Assembly (NCBI RefSeq): GCF_040939455.1
Contig: NC_134119.1
Span: forward strand, 16,108,501 to 16,172,500
From: Microcebus murinus
Taxonomy: Eukaryota; Chordata; Mammalia; Primates; Cheirogaleidae
Reading direction: 5' to 3'
DNA: 64,000 nt
Part shown: one piece after another, positions 22,925-35,240 of the stretch
Numbering within the stretch: position 1 is the first letter of the stretch
Layout of the letters: every line of letters begins with the position of its first letter
Notes under the pieces: model-generated
Database searches by the model: none
Seen by the model: the letters and a program-made list of their open reading frames with translations, nothing else
Told to the model about the DNA's origin: nothing
Program-made: the position numbers and the translations under genes

Positions 22925-25718
22925 TACTGATTTGAACATATTCATGGACATCACAGAAATATAAAACATTATCTTTGAATACTATAAAAATCCATATGCC
23001 CCAAAACTACAAAATGTAGAGGAAATGGACAAATTCTTGAAAACACACAACTTCCCTAAGGTCAATCAGGAGGAAACAGAATTCCTCAACAGACCAATCT
23101 CAAGCACAGAAATTGGAGCAGCAGTTAAAAATCTTTCCTGGACCTGATGGGTTCACACCTGAATTTCACCAAAGCTACAAAGAAGAAAACTCTAACGCAG
23201 AAATTATTCACAACATTGAGAAGGATGGTATCCTCCCCAACTCCTTCTATGAAGCCAATATCATCTTGATACCAAAACCGGGAAAGGACACCACCAAAAA
23301 AAAAACCTACAGATCAATATCCCTCATGAATATAGATGCAAAAATCTCCACGTCTACTCGCCATCAAATTGGTACTGACTGACTAAAACTATGATGCTCA
23401 AATGGCGATAGTGCCCAATAGGATTTGGGGGAGGGGGAGATACACATCTTAGGGTTGTGGTGAGCATAGTGGGGGGGGGAGAGGGAATACATCTAAACCT
23501 TCCAAGGGAAAGGCTAGGATATACAATGTAACCCAAAGGTCACAAAAAAGGGAAAAAACAAACTTTTATCGGGTGGTGGGAAAATGGGAGGGGGGAGGAG
23601 GGGAAGAATTTACACTTAGATGGTGCACATCACACCTATTTTGTGAGAGTAGGACATGCTTGATGTTTTGTGAGGCGGGAGGGGGGCGTGGGGAGGAATG
23701 GCAGGGGCAATATATGTAACCCTAACAATATTTGTACCCCCAAATATGAAAAAATAAAAAATTAAAAAATCTTAGCAAATCGAATCCAATAGCACATCAA
23801 AAAAATAATTCATCATGACAAGGTGGGCTTTACCCCAGAGATACAAGGCTGGTTCAACATACGCAAACCTATACATGCAAAGACCATATGATTCTGTCAA
23901 TAGACACAGAGAAAGCATTTGACAACATCCAGCACACTTTTATGATAAGAACTCTTAACAAAATAGGCATAGATGGGACATTCTTTATTAAAGCCATATA
24001 TGATAAACTTACAGCCAATATTATACTGAATGGGGAAAAATTGAAAGCATTCCCACTATGCTACATAGTGCTGGAAGTCCCTGCTGGAACAATCAGACAA
24101 GAGAGGGGAATGAAGGGTGTCCAAATGGGGGCAGAAGAGGTCTAACTCTCTGCTGACAATATGCTGTTATACCTAGAAAATCCTAAGGATTCAACCAAGA
24201 GACTCCTGGAATTGATAAACAAATTCAGTAAAGTGCTAGGATACAAAATTAATGCATTCATATAGTCAAGTCAACACTTTTCATGATAGCATCAAAGGAA
24301 ATTAAATAGGAATATATTTAACAAAGGAGGTGACAGAGATATATAGGGAGAACTATGAAATGCTGACAAAAGACAGTGTAGAAGATGTAAACAGATGGAA
24401 ATCCCTACCATGCTCATAGAATGGTAGAATCACTATTGTTAAATTGCCCATCTACCTCAAGTTACAGAATTAATGTAATCCTTATCAAAATTCCACCATC
24501 CTTCTTTACAAATTTAGAAAAAATGATTCTATGCTTCATCTAGAACCAGAGAAGACCTTGTATAGCCAAAGCAATCTTAAGCAAAAAGAGCCAACTGGGA
24601 GGCATCAGTCTGCAAACTGTAGTACAGGCTATAGTAACCAAAACAGTATGTTACTGGCAGAAGAATAGAGATAGAGACCTTTGGAATACGATGGAGATCC
24701 CACATATAAAACCATTCTCATATTGCCATCTAATCTTTGACAAAGCAGACAAAAATATATAGTGGGGAAAAGACTCTGTATGCAATAAGTGGTCGTGGGA
24801 AAACTGGATATCTACATGCAGAAGATTGAAACTGGATCCTCACCTCTCACAAAAATCAACTCATGATGGATAACAGACTTAAACCTGAGGTGTGAAACCT
24901 TAAGAATTCTGGAAGAAAATGTGGAGAAGACTCTTTTAGACATCGGCCTAAGTAAAGAATTTATAAAGAAGACCCTCAAAGCAATCACAGAAGCAACAAA
25001 AATAAACAAATGGGACCTGATAAGATTAAAAGCTTCTGCACAGCCAAGGAAGCTATCATTAGAGTGAATAGACAACCTACACAATGGGAGAAAATATTTG
25101 CTGAGAACAAGAAAAAATCAAAACTACAATGAGATACTACCTAACTTCAGTGAGAATAACCTTCTCCAAAAAGTCCCCAACCAACAAATGCTGCCATAGA
25201 GGGATTGCAAATTAGTACAACTCCTGTAGAAAGTCATTTGGACATATCTCAAAGAGCTAAAACTAGAAATTTGATCCAGCAATCCCACTATTAGGTATCT
25301 ACCTAAAGAAAAAAAAGATGTTCTAAAATAAAGACATCTGCACTCAAATATATATGGTAGCACAATTCACAATTGCAAAGATGTGGAAACAACCTTAGTG
25401 CTCATCAATACATGAGTGGATTAATAAAATGTATATGTATACCATAGAATACCACCAAATGACAAAAAACAATGGTGAATTTGCGCCTCTTATGTTATCC
25501 TAGGTACACATCCTTCGAAGTGAGATATCATCAAATTGGTACTAATTGATCAAAACTAAAGTAGTAGTGGTATAGTACTCATTGGGTGTGGTAAACCAAC
25601 AACTAATGGAAGTGGAGTATGGGTGAAGGACATGCTTGCAGCCCTAGCTTGGCAAGGCAAATGCCTTACACGTAACCAAAATGTTTGTATCACCATAATA
25701 TCCTCAAATAAAAAAAAA
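22925..25718 (+). mobile_element. 5'-truncated L1, interrupted by a younger L1
   Basis: Starts within ORF2 (reverse-transcriptase region, 'TTTCCTGGACCTGATGGGTT'), continues through '[19 protein letters not shown]' (23113-23382 frame) and '[20 protein letters not shown]' (23888-24145 frame), then through the C-terminal region and a 3' UTR ending in A-rich sequence at 25718. Many stops and a deletion near 25110 make it inactive. A later L1 tail occupies 23348-23764. The target duplication is imprecise (TTACTGATTT near 22924 against TCACTGATTT near 25725). Confidence 0.85.
23348..23764 (+). mobile_element. Younger L1 3' end nested in L1 ORF2
   Basis: A 417-bp 5'-truncated L1 with a G-rich 3' UTR (runs such as GGGAGGGGGGAGGAGGGG) and the terminal text 'GTAACCCTAACAATATTTGT' before an A-rich tail. 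It is flanked by AAAAATCT (23340-23347 and 23765-23772). Removing it and one duplication restores the ORF2 reading across the junction (A-K-I-L-A-N-R-I), which proves the insertion. Confidence 0.9.
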
Positions 25719-25949
25719 TCCATTCACTGATTTTTGTGATCTTATATATAGTGCTCATCATTTGAAAGTACCTACTAAGTATGTCATTGCATAGGAAGAT
25801 ATTTGCCAAAGAGAGCCTCAAACAATTCTCAGATTGTGTTTTATTCTATTTCCCATTTCTTTTATGTCTCCCACCTTTTGGATCTAGTGGTCTTATGCCA
25901 TCATCGACCACCAAAACTGTCTTTTAGAGAAAAAGAACAGTTCTACTTT

Positions 25950-25954
<5 letters not shown>

Positions 25955-26014
<60 letters not shown>
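25955..26014 (+). repeat. (AC)30 microsatellite
   Basis: Sixty bases of uninterrupted AC dinucleotides. It produces histidine-threonine and cysteine-valine runs in overlapping frames, which are not real proteins. Likely polymorphic. Confidence 0.97.
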
Positions 26015-26016
<2 letters not shown>

Positions 26017-26609
26017 CCTCTTACTTGGCTGCAATACAACCCCCAATTTCCTATTACTTCTCTGATGGCACATATTCAAAATGCAAATTTTCATACACAA
26101 AGGAAGAGTAACTCTTAAAATAATGCTTGGTTCCATTGAGGACTTGAAGCTCACCATTGATTTGGTAGAGCTGCACAGATAGAGTGTGACTGTCCTCTCA
26201 GCAAAAGCAACAGAATTTAGAGTCAGCAAGTTTTGTGGGACAATGACTTCAAACAGGAAACAGAAATGTTGAGTATAGGATGGCATAACTGAACTTCAAT
26301 TTTCACAGACCCAGAGGTTTTGGAAGAGACCATCAAGATCATATAAATTCCTCCTTTGACAGAGATCAGAGACTTGCTGGGTCAATCAGCATAGACGGGA
26401 ATCCAGAGGTTTTATTTTCCCGACTGTACCTACTCTTGAATTCAGAGCCCCATAATTAGACAAAATAGATATTAAGACTTCCATACTCACATCTTCCTAT
26501 CTCTGCTCGCTTTCCATTAGTAGGCTCCAGTATTTTCTTCTGAACCTCATTCCACAAGGTTTCAAAAATTAACCTATTTACTAACATTTGTCTGTCTATC
26601 GGAGGGATA

Positions 26610-26990
26610 CTGGAACAGACTGTGTTTTCTAAAAATGGCTGCACTAATCCATATCCCATCCCATATTTCATTTGTTTATGGTGTGACATTTGCCATCAAG
26701 AGGTAGGGTCTTTGTTTTCTCCCCTTAAACCTGGGAAGGCTTATAAACTACCACAACCAATGGAATGTGGTCAAAATGACATTGAATGACTTTTTAGGCT
26801 AAATCACCAAAGGTGATGTAGCTTCCAACTGGGTCTTCCTCTTGAGATAAGCACTTTGGGAGCTCTGAGTCTGACTGCTCTGGAACCCGTCATGCCAGTA
26901 GAGCTCATGGAGAGAGTATATCAAGCAAGAAAGATGCCCAAGGAGCCCCACTCTTCCCAGCCAAGAGCTAAGACAAAAGAATTAAAAAGA
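26610..26990 (+). mobile_element. MLT1-type LTR, 5' part
   Basis: 'TGGTGTGACATTTGCCATCAAGAGG', 'CCTGGGAAGGCTTATAAACTACC' and 'CAATGGAATGTGGTCAAAATGACATTG' (in pieces) follow the MLT1 LTR order. A terminal part appears at 27500-27690 after unrelated sequence. Confidence 0.6.
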
Positions 26991-27510
26991 AAAACCCCTC
27001 TAAATGATCCTACCTCACTAAAATATATTTCTTTGACATATTTTGAGAGGGCTGCCAGAAATCCAGCACTAAGAAGTAAAGGCTGAAAAGCTGTCTTTTG
27101 GGGGAAGAAATGTGCATCTGCAGAAAATCTCCATTAATGTAGCCAGGTCTTTCCTGATCTAGGAAATATTAACTAAGACTGTGACACCTTTACAGGTCTG
27201 AAAAGAAACATTCATCTTCTGTTCCCTCTGAGGGCTTCTACCTAGCAATTTTCATTTCTATAACAAGACCCCTTTGCTAGCCAAGCCTATTCCTTTCTTC
27301 TTCCCATCATAACCTGTCTTGCCACTAAAACCTGTTTGGTCATGATCCAAGCCCCCATTCTTTATAAATTTCTGTACTTCTTTGGGATGTTGAGTCCTCA
27401 TTCTGAAGGTTCCTGTGTATCTGCATAAAATAAATTTGTATGCCCTTTTTTCTTATGAATCTACCTGCCACGTATTAGTAATTTTTCTGTGAAACTTTAA
27501 GGGGCCAAGG
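26991..27510 (+). mobile_element. LTR-like insertion, family not named
   Basis: Lies between two parts of an MLT1-type LTR. It contains 'CTTTATAAATTTCTGTACTTC', then 'GTTCCTGTGTATCTGCATAAAATAAATTTGTATG', layout of an LTR with its polyadenylation signal. I cannot name the family. Confidence 0.4.
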
Positions 27511-27690
27511 GCATTGGTTCCTATATGAGCTCCCCCAGCTGATACTGCAGAGAGAAGCTATTTCTGCTGAGCCCACCCCAGCTTGCAGGTGTATGCACAA
27601 AATAAATGTTATTTTAAGCTAACTAGGTTTAGGGTAATTTGTTATGTATCCATAGCAGCTGGAACAGGCATTGTCTGCTCTTGCCAGCTA
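27511..27690 (+). mobile_element. MLT1-type LTR, 3' end
   Basis: 'AAATAAATGTTATTTTAAGC', 'TAACTAGGTTTAGGGTAATT' and 'TGTTATGTATCCATAGCAGC' match the 3' terminus of MLT1 LTRs and likely continue the piece at 26610. Confidence 0.6.
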
Positions 27691-29959
27691 AGACTGTTAC
27701 AGCCCAACCAGGTTCCCTGCCTGCTGCTCAAGAGGCAGGGGTTACAGCAGAGAAAGAGTTCACTATCTCAGGCACCCTGTGAGGAGATGGGAGGAAGTTC
27801 TCGAATCTGTTTCCTTGAGAATTAGGAAAAAGGATTTTAAAAGATACCCTGGTGGGCAAAAGACTAGGCCATTGTGTCTGCTGACTGGCTGGGTTTAGGG
27901 TAGAATGACAGAGGTGGAGAAATTGTTTTCTTGTGCTGAGTCAGTTCCTTGGTATGGGCAACCAATCTGGGTGGGTCAGCCAGTCCACTGGAATGCAGGA
28001 CCTAGAAGATATCTCAGGACAGCTCAAAAACTAGCCTTAGGTTTCACAAGGGTGATGTTATCGATGAGTGCAATGAAAAAAGCTAGGCATCTTTATGACC
28101 ATCAGCTATATGACTCCTGAGGAATAAGCAATTATAGGAAAAGCAAGCTAGGGGACAATGGTTGGTTATATACTTATTTTTAACTATGCCTATACCTTTG
28201 CAGAGCTCAGGCCCCTACCACAGTTCCCACCTGTGGCCATTAATTCTATAAAGGGCAGTTTCCAAATCACTAACTTGTGAGAGGAAAGTATTCAGGAGCC
28301 TGACTGTCCAGGTGATTTGGTTGCATTTTAGTTAATAAAGCTAAGAAAGAGAAGTTTCAAGAAGGCAAGGGCTTAAGATGCTGTGGCTTAATATTAAAGC
28401 ATAAATCCCAAGGAAAATGCAGCAGGAAGGGGAAAAATGAGAGAGAGATGAAGAAGAGTAAACCATCACCACAAGGTACATTCAACGAGTAAACACTATT
28501 GCTGAGTAAAGCATAAAAGAAGAGCAAGACTCCAGAAAGGGAAAAGAGTAAAGAATGATAGTGGTTGAAGCAAGACTGGGAGGCTAGGCCACAGAAAGTG
28601 ACATAGGTTCCAGCTAGAAGAAACTAGCCAGGGTCCTAGCAGGGACACATTCAAAAGTGGGTGAGGTTTAATGAGGAAATATTTTAAAAGATATGGGTAG
28701 AATCCAGGTAAGCAATGAAGGACAGCAAAGATGTCCAGGGCCAACAATGAGATGAGCCATTGCCACTCTGGGGCCTGAGAAGAGGGAGGGAGTGGTTACC
28801 TGAAACCAAACAATAGCTGGGGAATGGAGAGGGCCACATGCAAGGGCTGTGTGCTGAGATGGAGGAAAACAGTCATTTCTGTGAGGGAGGGAGAGCTCAG
28901 GAGAATAAATGCCCCTATGCTTTTCCCCCCAAACTCTCAGTGGTCTAGTTCATGCTTTCCCAATGTGGGGGGCAACATTTGTTCTTAGCAGGTCAAAAAA
29001 AAAATAATCTTAGCTATTACCATGGTGCATAAACAGATATACAATACATTTATGGTAGTAAAAGTTCATGGTCAGGCAGAGAAAATTAGAAAAAAAAAAA
29101 GTGTAAAAAGCCTCAAGGAGAATGAAAAAAAATTGAGCAACATTGGTTAACCAACCTAAAACAAAAGAGTGAAGGGCTCCAGCCAATGTAGCTCTTCACT
29201 CAGAGCAGAGTCGTAGGGCACCAAGCCTGCTAGAGAGTGACCTGCAGAGACAAATAGAGGCAACTGAGCACACAGGCCTCATTACAATTCTTCCTGACCT
29301 CTCCCCTTTAGATCTCTGTATGTATGCGCAGGAGCACATGGCAGCTATGACAGCTAATACAGGGAAATCGTCCACCCAGCGGAATAACCAATGAGGAGAA
29401 TTAGCAAAATGACTATCTATACTCACAGGTAACTTGCCGCCAGTATTGAAATGACCTTTGTCTCACATATATTTTTATACAAACAAAAAGTAGGTAATTC
29501 AAGGGCATGCCTACATACATAATATTAACCCTGGGTTCATTTGTTAATTTGGCATTTAGAAAAAGTGTTAATTCAGCCCCATTCTCAAACAGATTTTGGT
29601 GTTCTCCCTTATATTCGTATGTTAGCACGCTGGTCTGAACACTGGAAGGCTTAACCAAACTTGGGCAATTTGCTCTCTTGGCCACTGTTAGAATGGAAGG
29701 TCTATAGGAAGATCACTCTGGCCATTGGAGGATGTCATCAAGGCTTGATCTTCTGAGCTGGTTCTCCGCATCTAACCATCAGGATAATCTTGATCATTCT
29801 ATTTTAGACAGTATTTCTCAAATTGTGATCCACAAACCTAAAACCCCAATCTAGTTTCTAAATACTGTTCTCCATTAAAAGCAACCAAATTCCTTGCTGA
29901 AATAGTGGATGCCAGGGCAAGGGCATTATGATAAGCCATTGATTAGAATAGGACAACAT
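27691..29959. other. Intronic sequence, weak LTR-like traces only
   Basis: About 27900-28120 has LTR-like wording I cannot place. From 28130 on, purine-rich sequence without a recognised gene or repeat. Frames of 71-90 codons show no motif. Confidence 0.45.
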
Positions 29960-30605
29960 AGGTCCATAATGATATAAGAACAAAAATGAATACATTGAAG
30001 GTTCAATGAGAAATGGAACATTTATACAGTGTCAATATCACTTCCCATAGATACTTGTGATTACAGGGAAAAGAATAGCTATTCAGTTGAGGACAATCTC
30101 TGACACCATCTTAACTGTGCAATTAAAGTGAGTGACCATTATCAGTAATGGGACAAAGTGAGATCATGGGTGCCTTACAGAATACCATGAGAAGAACACA
30201 ATGCATAACAAACCCAAATTGGAAATCTAGGACAAGATAACTGACCTGTAATCTTCAAAAGGGTCAAGAACAGTGCAGTCAAATTAAGCCTAAGGAACTA
30301 TTCCAGACTGGAGGAGACTACAGAGACATGACAACAAAATGGAAAATTTGAGTTTGAATTAGATCGTTTTATTATAAAGGACATCATTGAGAAAAGTGGT
30401 GAAAAGTAAATGAGGTCTGAAAATTAAACGGTAGTGATGTATCAATGTTCACATTCTAATTTTGATCTTTTGATTGTGCTTATGTAGGAGAAATGTCCAC
30501 GTTTGTAGACAAAGCTCAGTGAAATATTTGGGGATTGGGGGACATTAGATTGGCAACTTACTCTCAAATGTTTCAGGAAAATAAAGGTTCTCATTACTGT
30601 GCTTG
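29960..30605 (+). mobile_element. Ancient L1M 3' UTR-like repeat
   Basis: 'GATAACTGACCTGTAATCTTC', 'AACTATTCCAGACTGGAGGAGACTACAGAGACATGACAAC', 'ATAAAGGACATCATTGAGAAAAGTGG', 'GTAGTGATGTATCAATGTTC' and 'CTTACTCTCAAATGTTTCAGG' occur in the order of an old L1M 3' region (quoted in pieces). The subfamily is uncertain. Confidence 0.55.
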
Positions 30606-31689
30606 CAAATTTGCTATGAGTTTGTTTGAAATAAAAAACAAAGACAAAAGAAATGGTGCTCCAAAGATGTGTTCCATCTTTTTGATTTGGTGGAGGGCTG
30701 GACTAGGAGCAGGCATCTGCATTTTTAGCATGCACCATAAGTGGCTGCTTTGGACAGAGGCACTGACAGGGTCCCCTAACAGTAGTAGTTTGCAATTGTT
30801 CTTCAAGCACTCAGCAAAAGCGCCCCATTTTTGCTCCACAGTCTAGAGCCAGTTTCCCCATCCCTCCCCAACTTTCCTCCCAAACCATGTATCTACTTTC
30901 TTTCTGCCAGCAGCAAATATTGTTAGAAGCCAGCAAGGAATTCTCAGGACGGAAAATTGAGAAATAATTCAAATGCATTTGCTTGCATTTTTGTCCAAGG
31001 AGAATACAGTACTCTGGTTTTCTGTGTATCATTCCTAAGGCAGGGCGATCCCTGGAGGTGAAATCATTCCCTAAGACTGCAACTGATGGCTCCAGAGTGA
31101 CAAGAGTTTGGAGAGCACAGGCTTGCTTGAGCTAGGCATGAGGAGAGAGTGGCATGAGTCCAGGAAATGCTAGTGTAGGTGGACAGTTTTAAGGCTCTCT
31201 CTGGTATAGTAGGAAAGCACAATTTTGTTACAATACAAAATTGAAATTTTGAAATATAACTGTAAAATCCTAATGTGAAAATCCAATACTGTTTAACTAG
31301 CAATAATTTTCCTTAAAGACAAAACAAAACCTTTCACTGTTAAAAAAATTAGCACCTAATATTGTAAGCCCCCAAATATCTGATTGGCATGGTGCCAGCA
31401 ATGGGAAACATCCACTAATGCTTTAGCCCCATGAACTAGAAGACTTAAGTGTTCGACAAAACAAATCCATCTGGTTTATTCTTCATCCTCAGCATAGGAA
31501 ATCAAAATAGATAACTGGTTAAACACATATAGTTTGAATCATTGATATATAGAAGATTTTCAGAAAGATGTTTAAAAATTACAATAAAAACCATATATGG
31601 CCTGATTAACTGATCTTTTCCTTTGGTTTTTTAATAGCTAACTTTGTATCACTTTTCATGAGTCCTCTAGACAGTTTTCAAGGAGTTTT
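30606..31689. other. Intronic sequence, nothing clear recognised
   Basis: No repeat or gene named. Frames of 73-103 codons overlap on both strands without motifs. Confidence 0.5.
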
Positions 31690-31790
31690 AAAAGAAAGTT
31701 TCCTCATCTGTGAAATGAGAAGGTTGCCTTAGATGCTCTCAGAGGCCCACTTGGCTATCAAAAGCTGTAATTCAGAGCATATGAATTAAG
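31690..31790 (+). mobile_element. MIR-family fragment
   Basis: 'GTTTCCTCATCTGTGAAATGAGAAGGTTG' (in pieces) followed by 'AGATGCTCTCAGAGGCCC' is the MIR-type 'cctcatctgtaaaatg...' motif. Confidence 0.55.
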
Positions 31791-32799
31791 GGTGGAAATA
31801 TTTACTGAGTATAAAGGAAAGAGCTCATAAAGAATCAATGTTCATGAATATGATGTTTATGTAGAATTACATCATTTGATATCTAAAAGGGACCTGAGAG
31901 ATATTAAGAGAAGGATGTAATTATACACCTAATGGATAAAAATAGAATTCAGATGTCCTAACTCCTAGTGATTTTTTTTTCTTTATATTGCAACTGTATT
32001 TTCCCTTTTCTCTCTACCCCTACCTCAATCCCTCTCTTCTTTCTTTATTTCCTTTCTTTATTTCATCTTTCCTTCCTGGGCTTGGTAATCATAACTAGGA
32101 AGTTGCTGACTAAAAACCAACAGAATAAAAAACACCTTTTTGTGGGTAGAACCATATTGGCATCCACGGTATCTAAATCATCTAAAATAATCTGTACACT
32201 CAGTTATTTTCCTTGTTAATTTTTTATGTGTATTCATTCTTTTTTGTTATTTATGAGAATTTTCTTTGTGCCTGAAAACTTTGCTTATGGTTAGTTGGAA
32301 ATCTGGCCTGGTGGGGGGCTACTCTTACCTTCCTGGTGTGAGGTCAGCAGGGGGTACCCAGACAGACAAGATGGGAGGTATAAATGCTGAAGAATTCTTT
32401 TTCCCTACAATGTTTGAATAAGTAGAACCAGAGCATACCTTCTATTCTAGATTGAGTGGTTGTGGAAAGGATGAAGAGACTCACCCTGCCTCCTCTCTTC
32501 CTCTCACATGCCACACCCAATGTGGCTCTGAATTCTGTTGGCTTTATCTTCAAAATATGTCCAGAAGCAGACCAATTTCTCACTCTTTCCTGTCACCGCT
32601 ACTTGGGTCAAGCCACCAGTGTCTCTTGCTCGAAGAAGCTGTTTCCTCCTTTAGCCCATTACAGTCTATTCTTAACAACCAGCAGGTTCCTTTTAAAACA
32701 TAAGTTAGAGCATGTCCTTCTCTGCTTAAAATGCTCTATTTCCATTTCACTGAGAAAAAAAGCCAAAGCTCTTACAGTAGTAGCCCACAATGCCCTGGG

Positions 32800-32948
32800 C
32801 AGTGATTCTCAAAGTGCAGTCCCAAGCCATGGGCATCAGCATCATCTGAAAAATTATTAGAGATGCAAATTCTCAGGCCTGCCAAACCTGACTCAGTGAC
32901 TTGGTGGTGGGGCCCTGAAATCAGGGTTTGATATTGTATAGAATCAGC
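32800..32948. mobile_element. MER5A-type hAT MITE inside L2
   Basis: Begins CAGTGATTCTCAAAGTGCAG, contains 'ATCAGCATCATCTG', 'GATGCAAATTCTCAGGCC' and 'GACTCAGTGACTTGGTGG', typical MER5A order. The far end is decayed. Confidence 0.75.
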
Positions 32949-33239
32949 CTCCAGAGACCTCTCTAGGTTCTCTCCTTTTCGCTCAGTTTTCTACTGTCAC
33001 ATGGACCTACTTACTTTCTTAGACTGGTCAGACCCTTCTCTCATTAGGGCTTTAGCACTCGCTAGTTCTTCTCTTTTCTCAGAGAGCTGCTTGGCTTACT
33101 CTTCAGGTGTCTTCTCAAGCATGAATTTAGTAATAAGTAAGATCTAACCCATCTGTCTGTAATCCCTCTGACATACCCACAGTCCTACCTATATGGGCAT
33201 TCTCTATCTCCTCCCTCTGATTCATTTTTCTGCATGACA

Positions 33240-33660
33240 CGTGGTTTGGGGTCTCTCATGAAGTTGCTGTCACAATGTCAACTAGGTCTGCAGTCATCGG
33301 AAGTCTTGCCTGGGACAAGGAATCTGATTCCAGAATGGTTCACTCAAATGACTTGTGAATTGGTGCTGGCTGTCAGCAGAAGACCTAAGTTCCTAGGCGT
33401 GTAGATTTCTCCATGGAGTGCTAGAGTGTGTTCAGACACACGGGCGGCCTTGCCCCAGGACAAGCGATCCACAAGAGAGCAAGATGGAAAAAAAAGCCAG
33501 TCTCTTATGACCTAAACTGTCGTACATTGGTGTGGGATATTCTGACCCAGAACCATCAAGATAAGCCTCTCTGAAATTCCTGGCCCAGAGCTACTCTGAG
33601 ATAATAAAGTGCTTATTGTTGGTTTAAACTGCTAAATATTAGGATACATTTTCAGGCAGT
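33240..33660 (+). mobile_element. LTR-like repeat inside L2, family not named
   Basis: 'GTCTCTCATGAAGTTGCTGTC', 'AGTCATCGGAAGTCTTGCC', 'TTCCAGAATGGTTCACTC', 'GAGTGTGTTCAGACACACGGG' and 'GCGATCCACAAGAGAGCAAG' are familiar from an old dispersed repeat with MaLR-like composition. It sits between two parts of an L2. Confidence 0.45.
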
Positions 33661-34384
33661 GATAAATATAGAATTTTCCGGTTTGAATTACTATATATTT
33701 ATTTTTTATCTGCCAACTCCTACTCTCCCATATACCCTAGAATTTAAGCCTTAAGAAAAGTAGGGTGTATGTGTTTTCAGTGTCTAGAACAGCACTCACA
33801 TTGTCAATAGTAGGCATTTAACAAAAGTAAGTGGAATGAATGCTTGGAGAAACTGAGTGACGGGCAGCTAGGCTGATGTGTTTAGAGGAAGGACGCTGTG
33901 GGGTGTCTCCATAGTACTGTCACTTGGCATACCTCCAGGGGTCCCTATCTACATTGCATTCCATGAGACTGAAGACTCCTCTGAGCACAGCTACATGTGA
34001 AATTCATTTTGACCTTGTGGATCCCTTGAAGAGCTTTGGGGGACCTCCCACAGGGTTCGATTGATCACATTTTGAGAAACACTCATCCAGGGGAATAAAA
34101 CCACAGGCAATAAGAATAAGACGCAGCCTCAGAAGAGAGATCCTTGTTCTCAGCATCTTATAAAAATTAGCAGAGAGTCAACAGATCTCAAGGGATCATG
34201 AGGCTGAACAATGCATGTTTTAGTGACAAGGTCTGAACTCCTGGCCTACAACAGAGACCACCGCCTCCCATGTTCGCCTGACCTAACTCGGTGCCTTCCA
34301 TGAAGTTTTAGAGGAACTTAGCAGAGTTGAGGAATGATTGAGGTGTGTGGTTGTATAAATACTGGGGATAGACTACACTCTTCA

Positions 34385-34757
34385 ACTCACAATGGAGTTT
34401 ACTTCCTGAAAAATGGAAATATTGTAAGTCAAAAATCCATTTAATACACCTAACTGGCATTGATGGGCATTTTACAGACATGATGGAGTGTGAAAACACA
34501 AAACACACTATCCCAAAACGCTGGCAACACAGTCCACTGTGGAGTACAGTACCACTTGATACCTTTGCAATCGTATGGCTGATTGGCACCTGCAGCTCAC
34601 TGCCACTGCCCAGAATCACAGGAGAGTATCATATTGATAGCCCAGGAAAAGATTAAAATTCAAAGTACAATTTCTACTGAGTGCCTATTGCACTATGGTA
34701 AAGTCAAAAAATCGTAAGTCGAATCATCTAATCGTCATTAAGTCAGGGACCTTCTGC
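34385..34757 (-). mobile_element. MER2-type Tigger MITE
   Basis: 'ATATTGTAAGTCAAAAATCC' and 'CATTTAATACACCTAAC' near one end, 'AAGTCAAAAAATCGTAAGTC' and 'GTCAGGGACC' near the other: the paired end wording of MER2, a non-autonomous Tc1/mariner (Tigger) element. It has diverged strongly in the centre. Confidence 0.75.
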
Positions 34758-35039
34758 AGTTTCTTGGAAAGCTTGACTTGAAGATAAGAAAAGAGAAGAC
34801 AGACTAGGTCAAAGTCCATTTGGGACAGGAACTATTGCAGTCAGGGTAGGGAGGAGGCACAAAGGGTGCTGAGTGAACCTAAAGGGGAGAGAGAAGAGAA
34901 AGAAAACCTAGCGAGATGTGAGATTTATTAAATCTTTAAATGCAAAATTATTTTGTTCATATCAAAAGCAATGTCAAGCACTAATACAAAAGGTAGGAGA
35001 GTTTTTGGTGGGAAAGAGTTCCTTGTGTTTCAAATTCAA

Positions 35040-35240
35040 TACTCTTTCATTTACTAGCTCTCTGTCCAGTGCATATGCTAAGTGATTTCCACAAACCATC
35101 TTGTTTAAATCTCCCGCAAGCTATGCTTTTCCTTCTATTTACTATATGAAGACACTGAGTCTTAGGTTAGAAAAACTGTGCAAGTAGGAAGCAGAGCTGG
35201 GACAACTTAGGGTTCTGTCCATACTAATACTGGACTCTTT
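35040..35240 (+). mobile_element. MIR SINE fragment
   Basis: 'CATATGCTAAGTGATTTCCAC', 'TTTACTATATGAAGACACTGAG' and 'GAAGCAGAGCTGGGACAAC' follow MIR order. Confidence 0.6.

Larger units (their letters stand above)
32600..33845 (+). mobile_element. L2 LINE, broken by later insertions
   Basis: L2 3'-half text appears in order: 'ATAAGTTAGAGCATGTCCTTC' (about 32700), 'GTAGTAGCCCACAATGCCCTG' (about 32780), 'GAGAGCTGCTTGGCTTACTC' (about 33080), and the terminal 'CACTCACATTGTCAATAGTAGGCATTTAACAAAAGT' (about 33795, in pieces). It is interrupted by a MER5A (32800-32948) and another repeat (about 33240-33660). Confidence 0.6.

Noticed and set aside
25803..26286. Frames with histidine-threonine and cysteine-valine repeats
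   Set aside because: Produced by translating the (AC)30 microsatellite.
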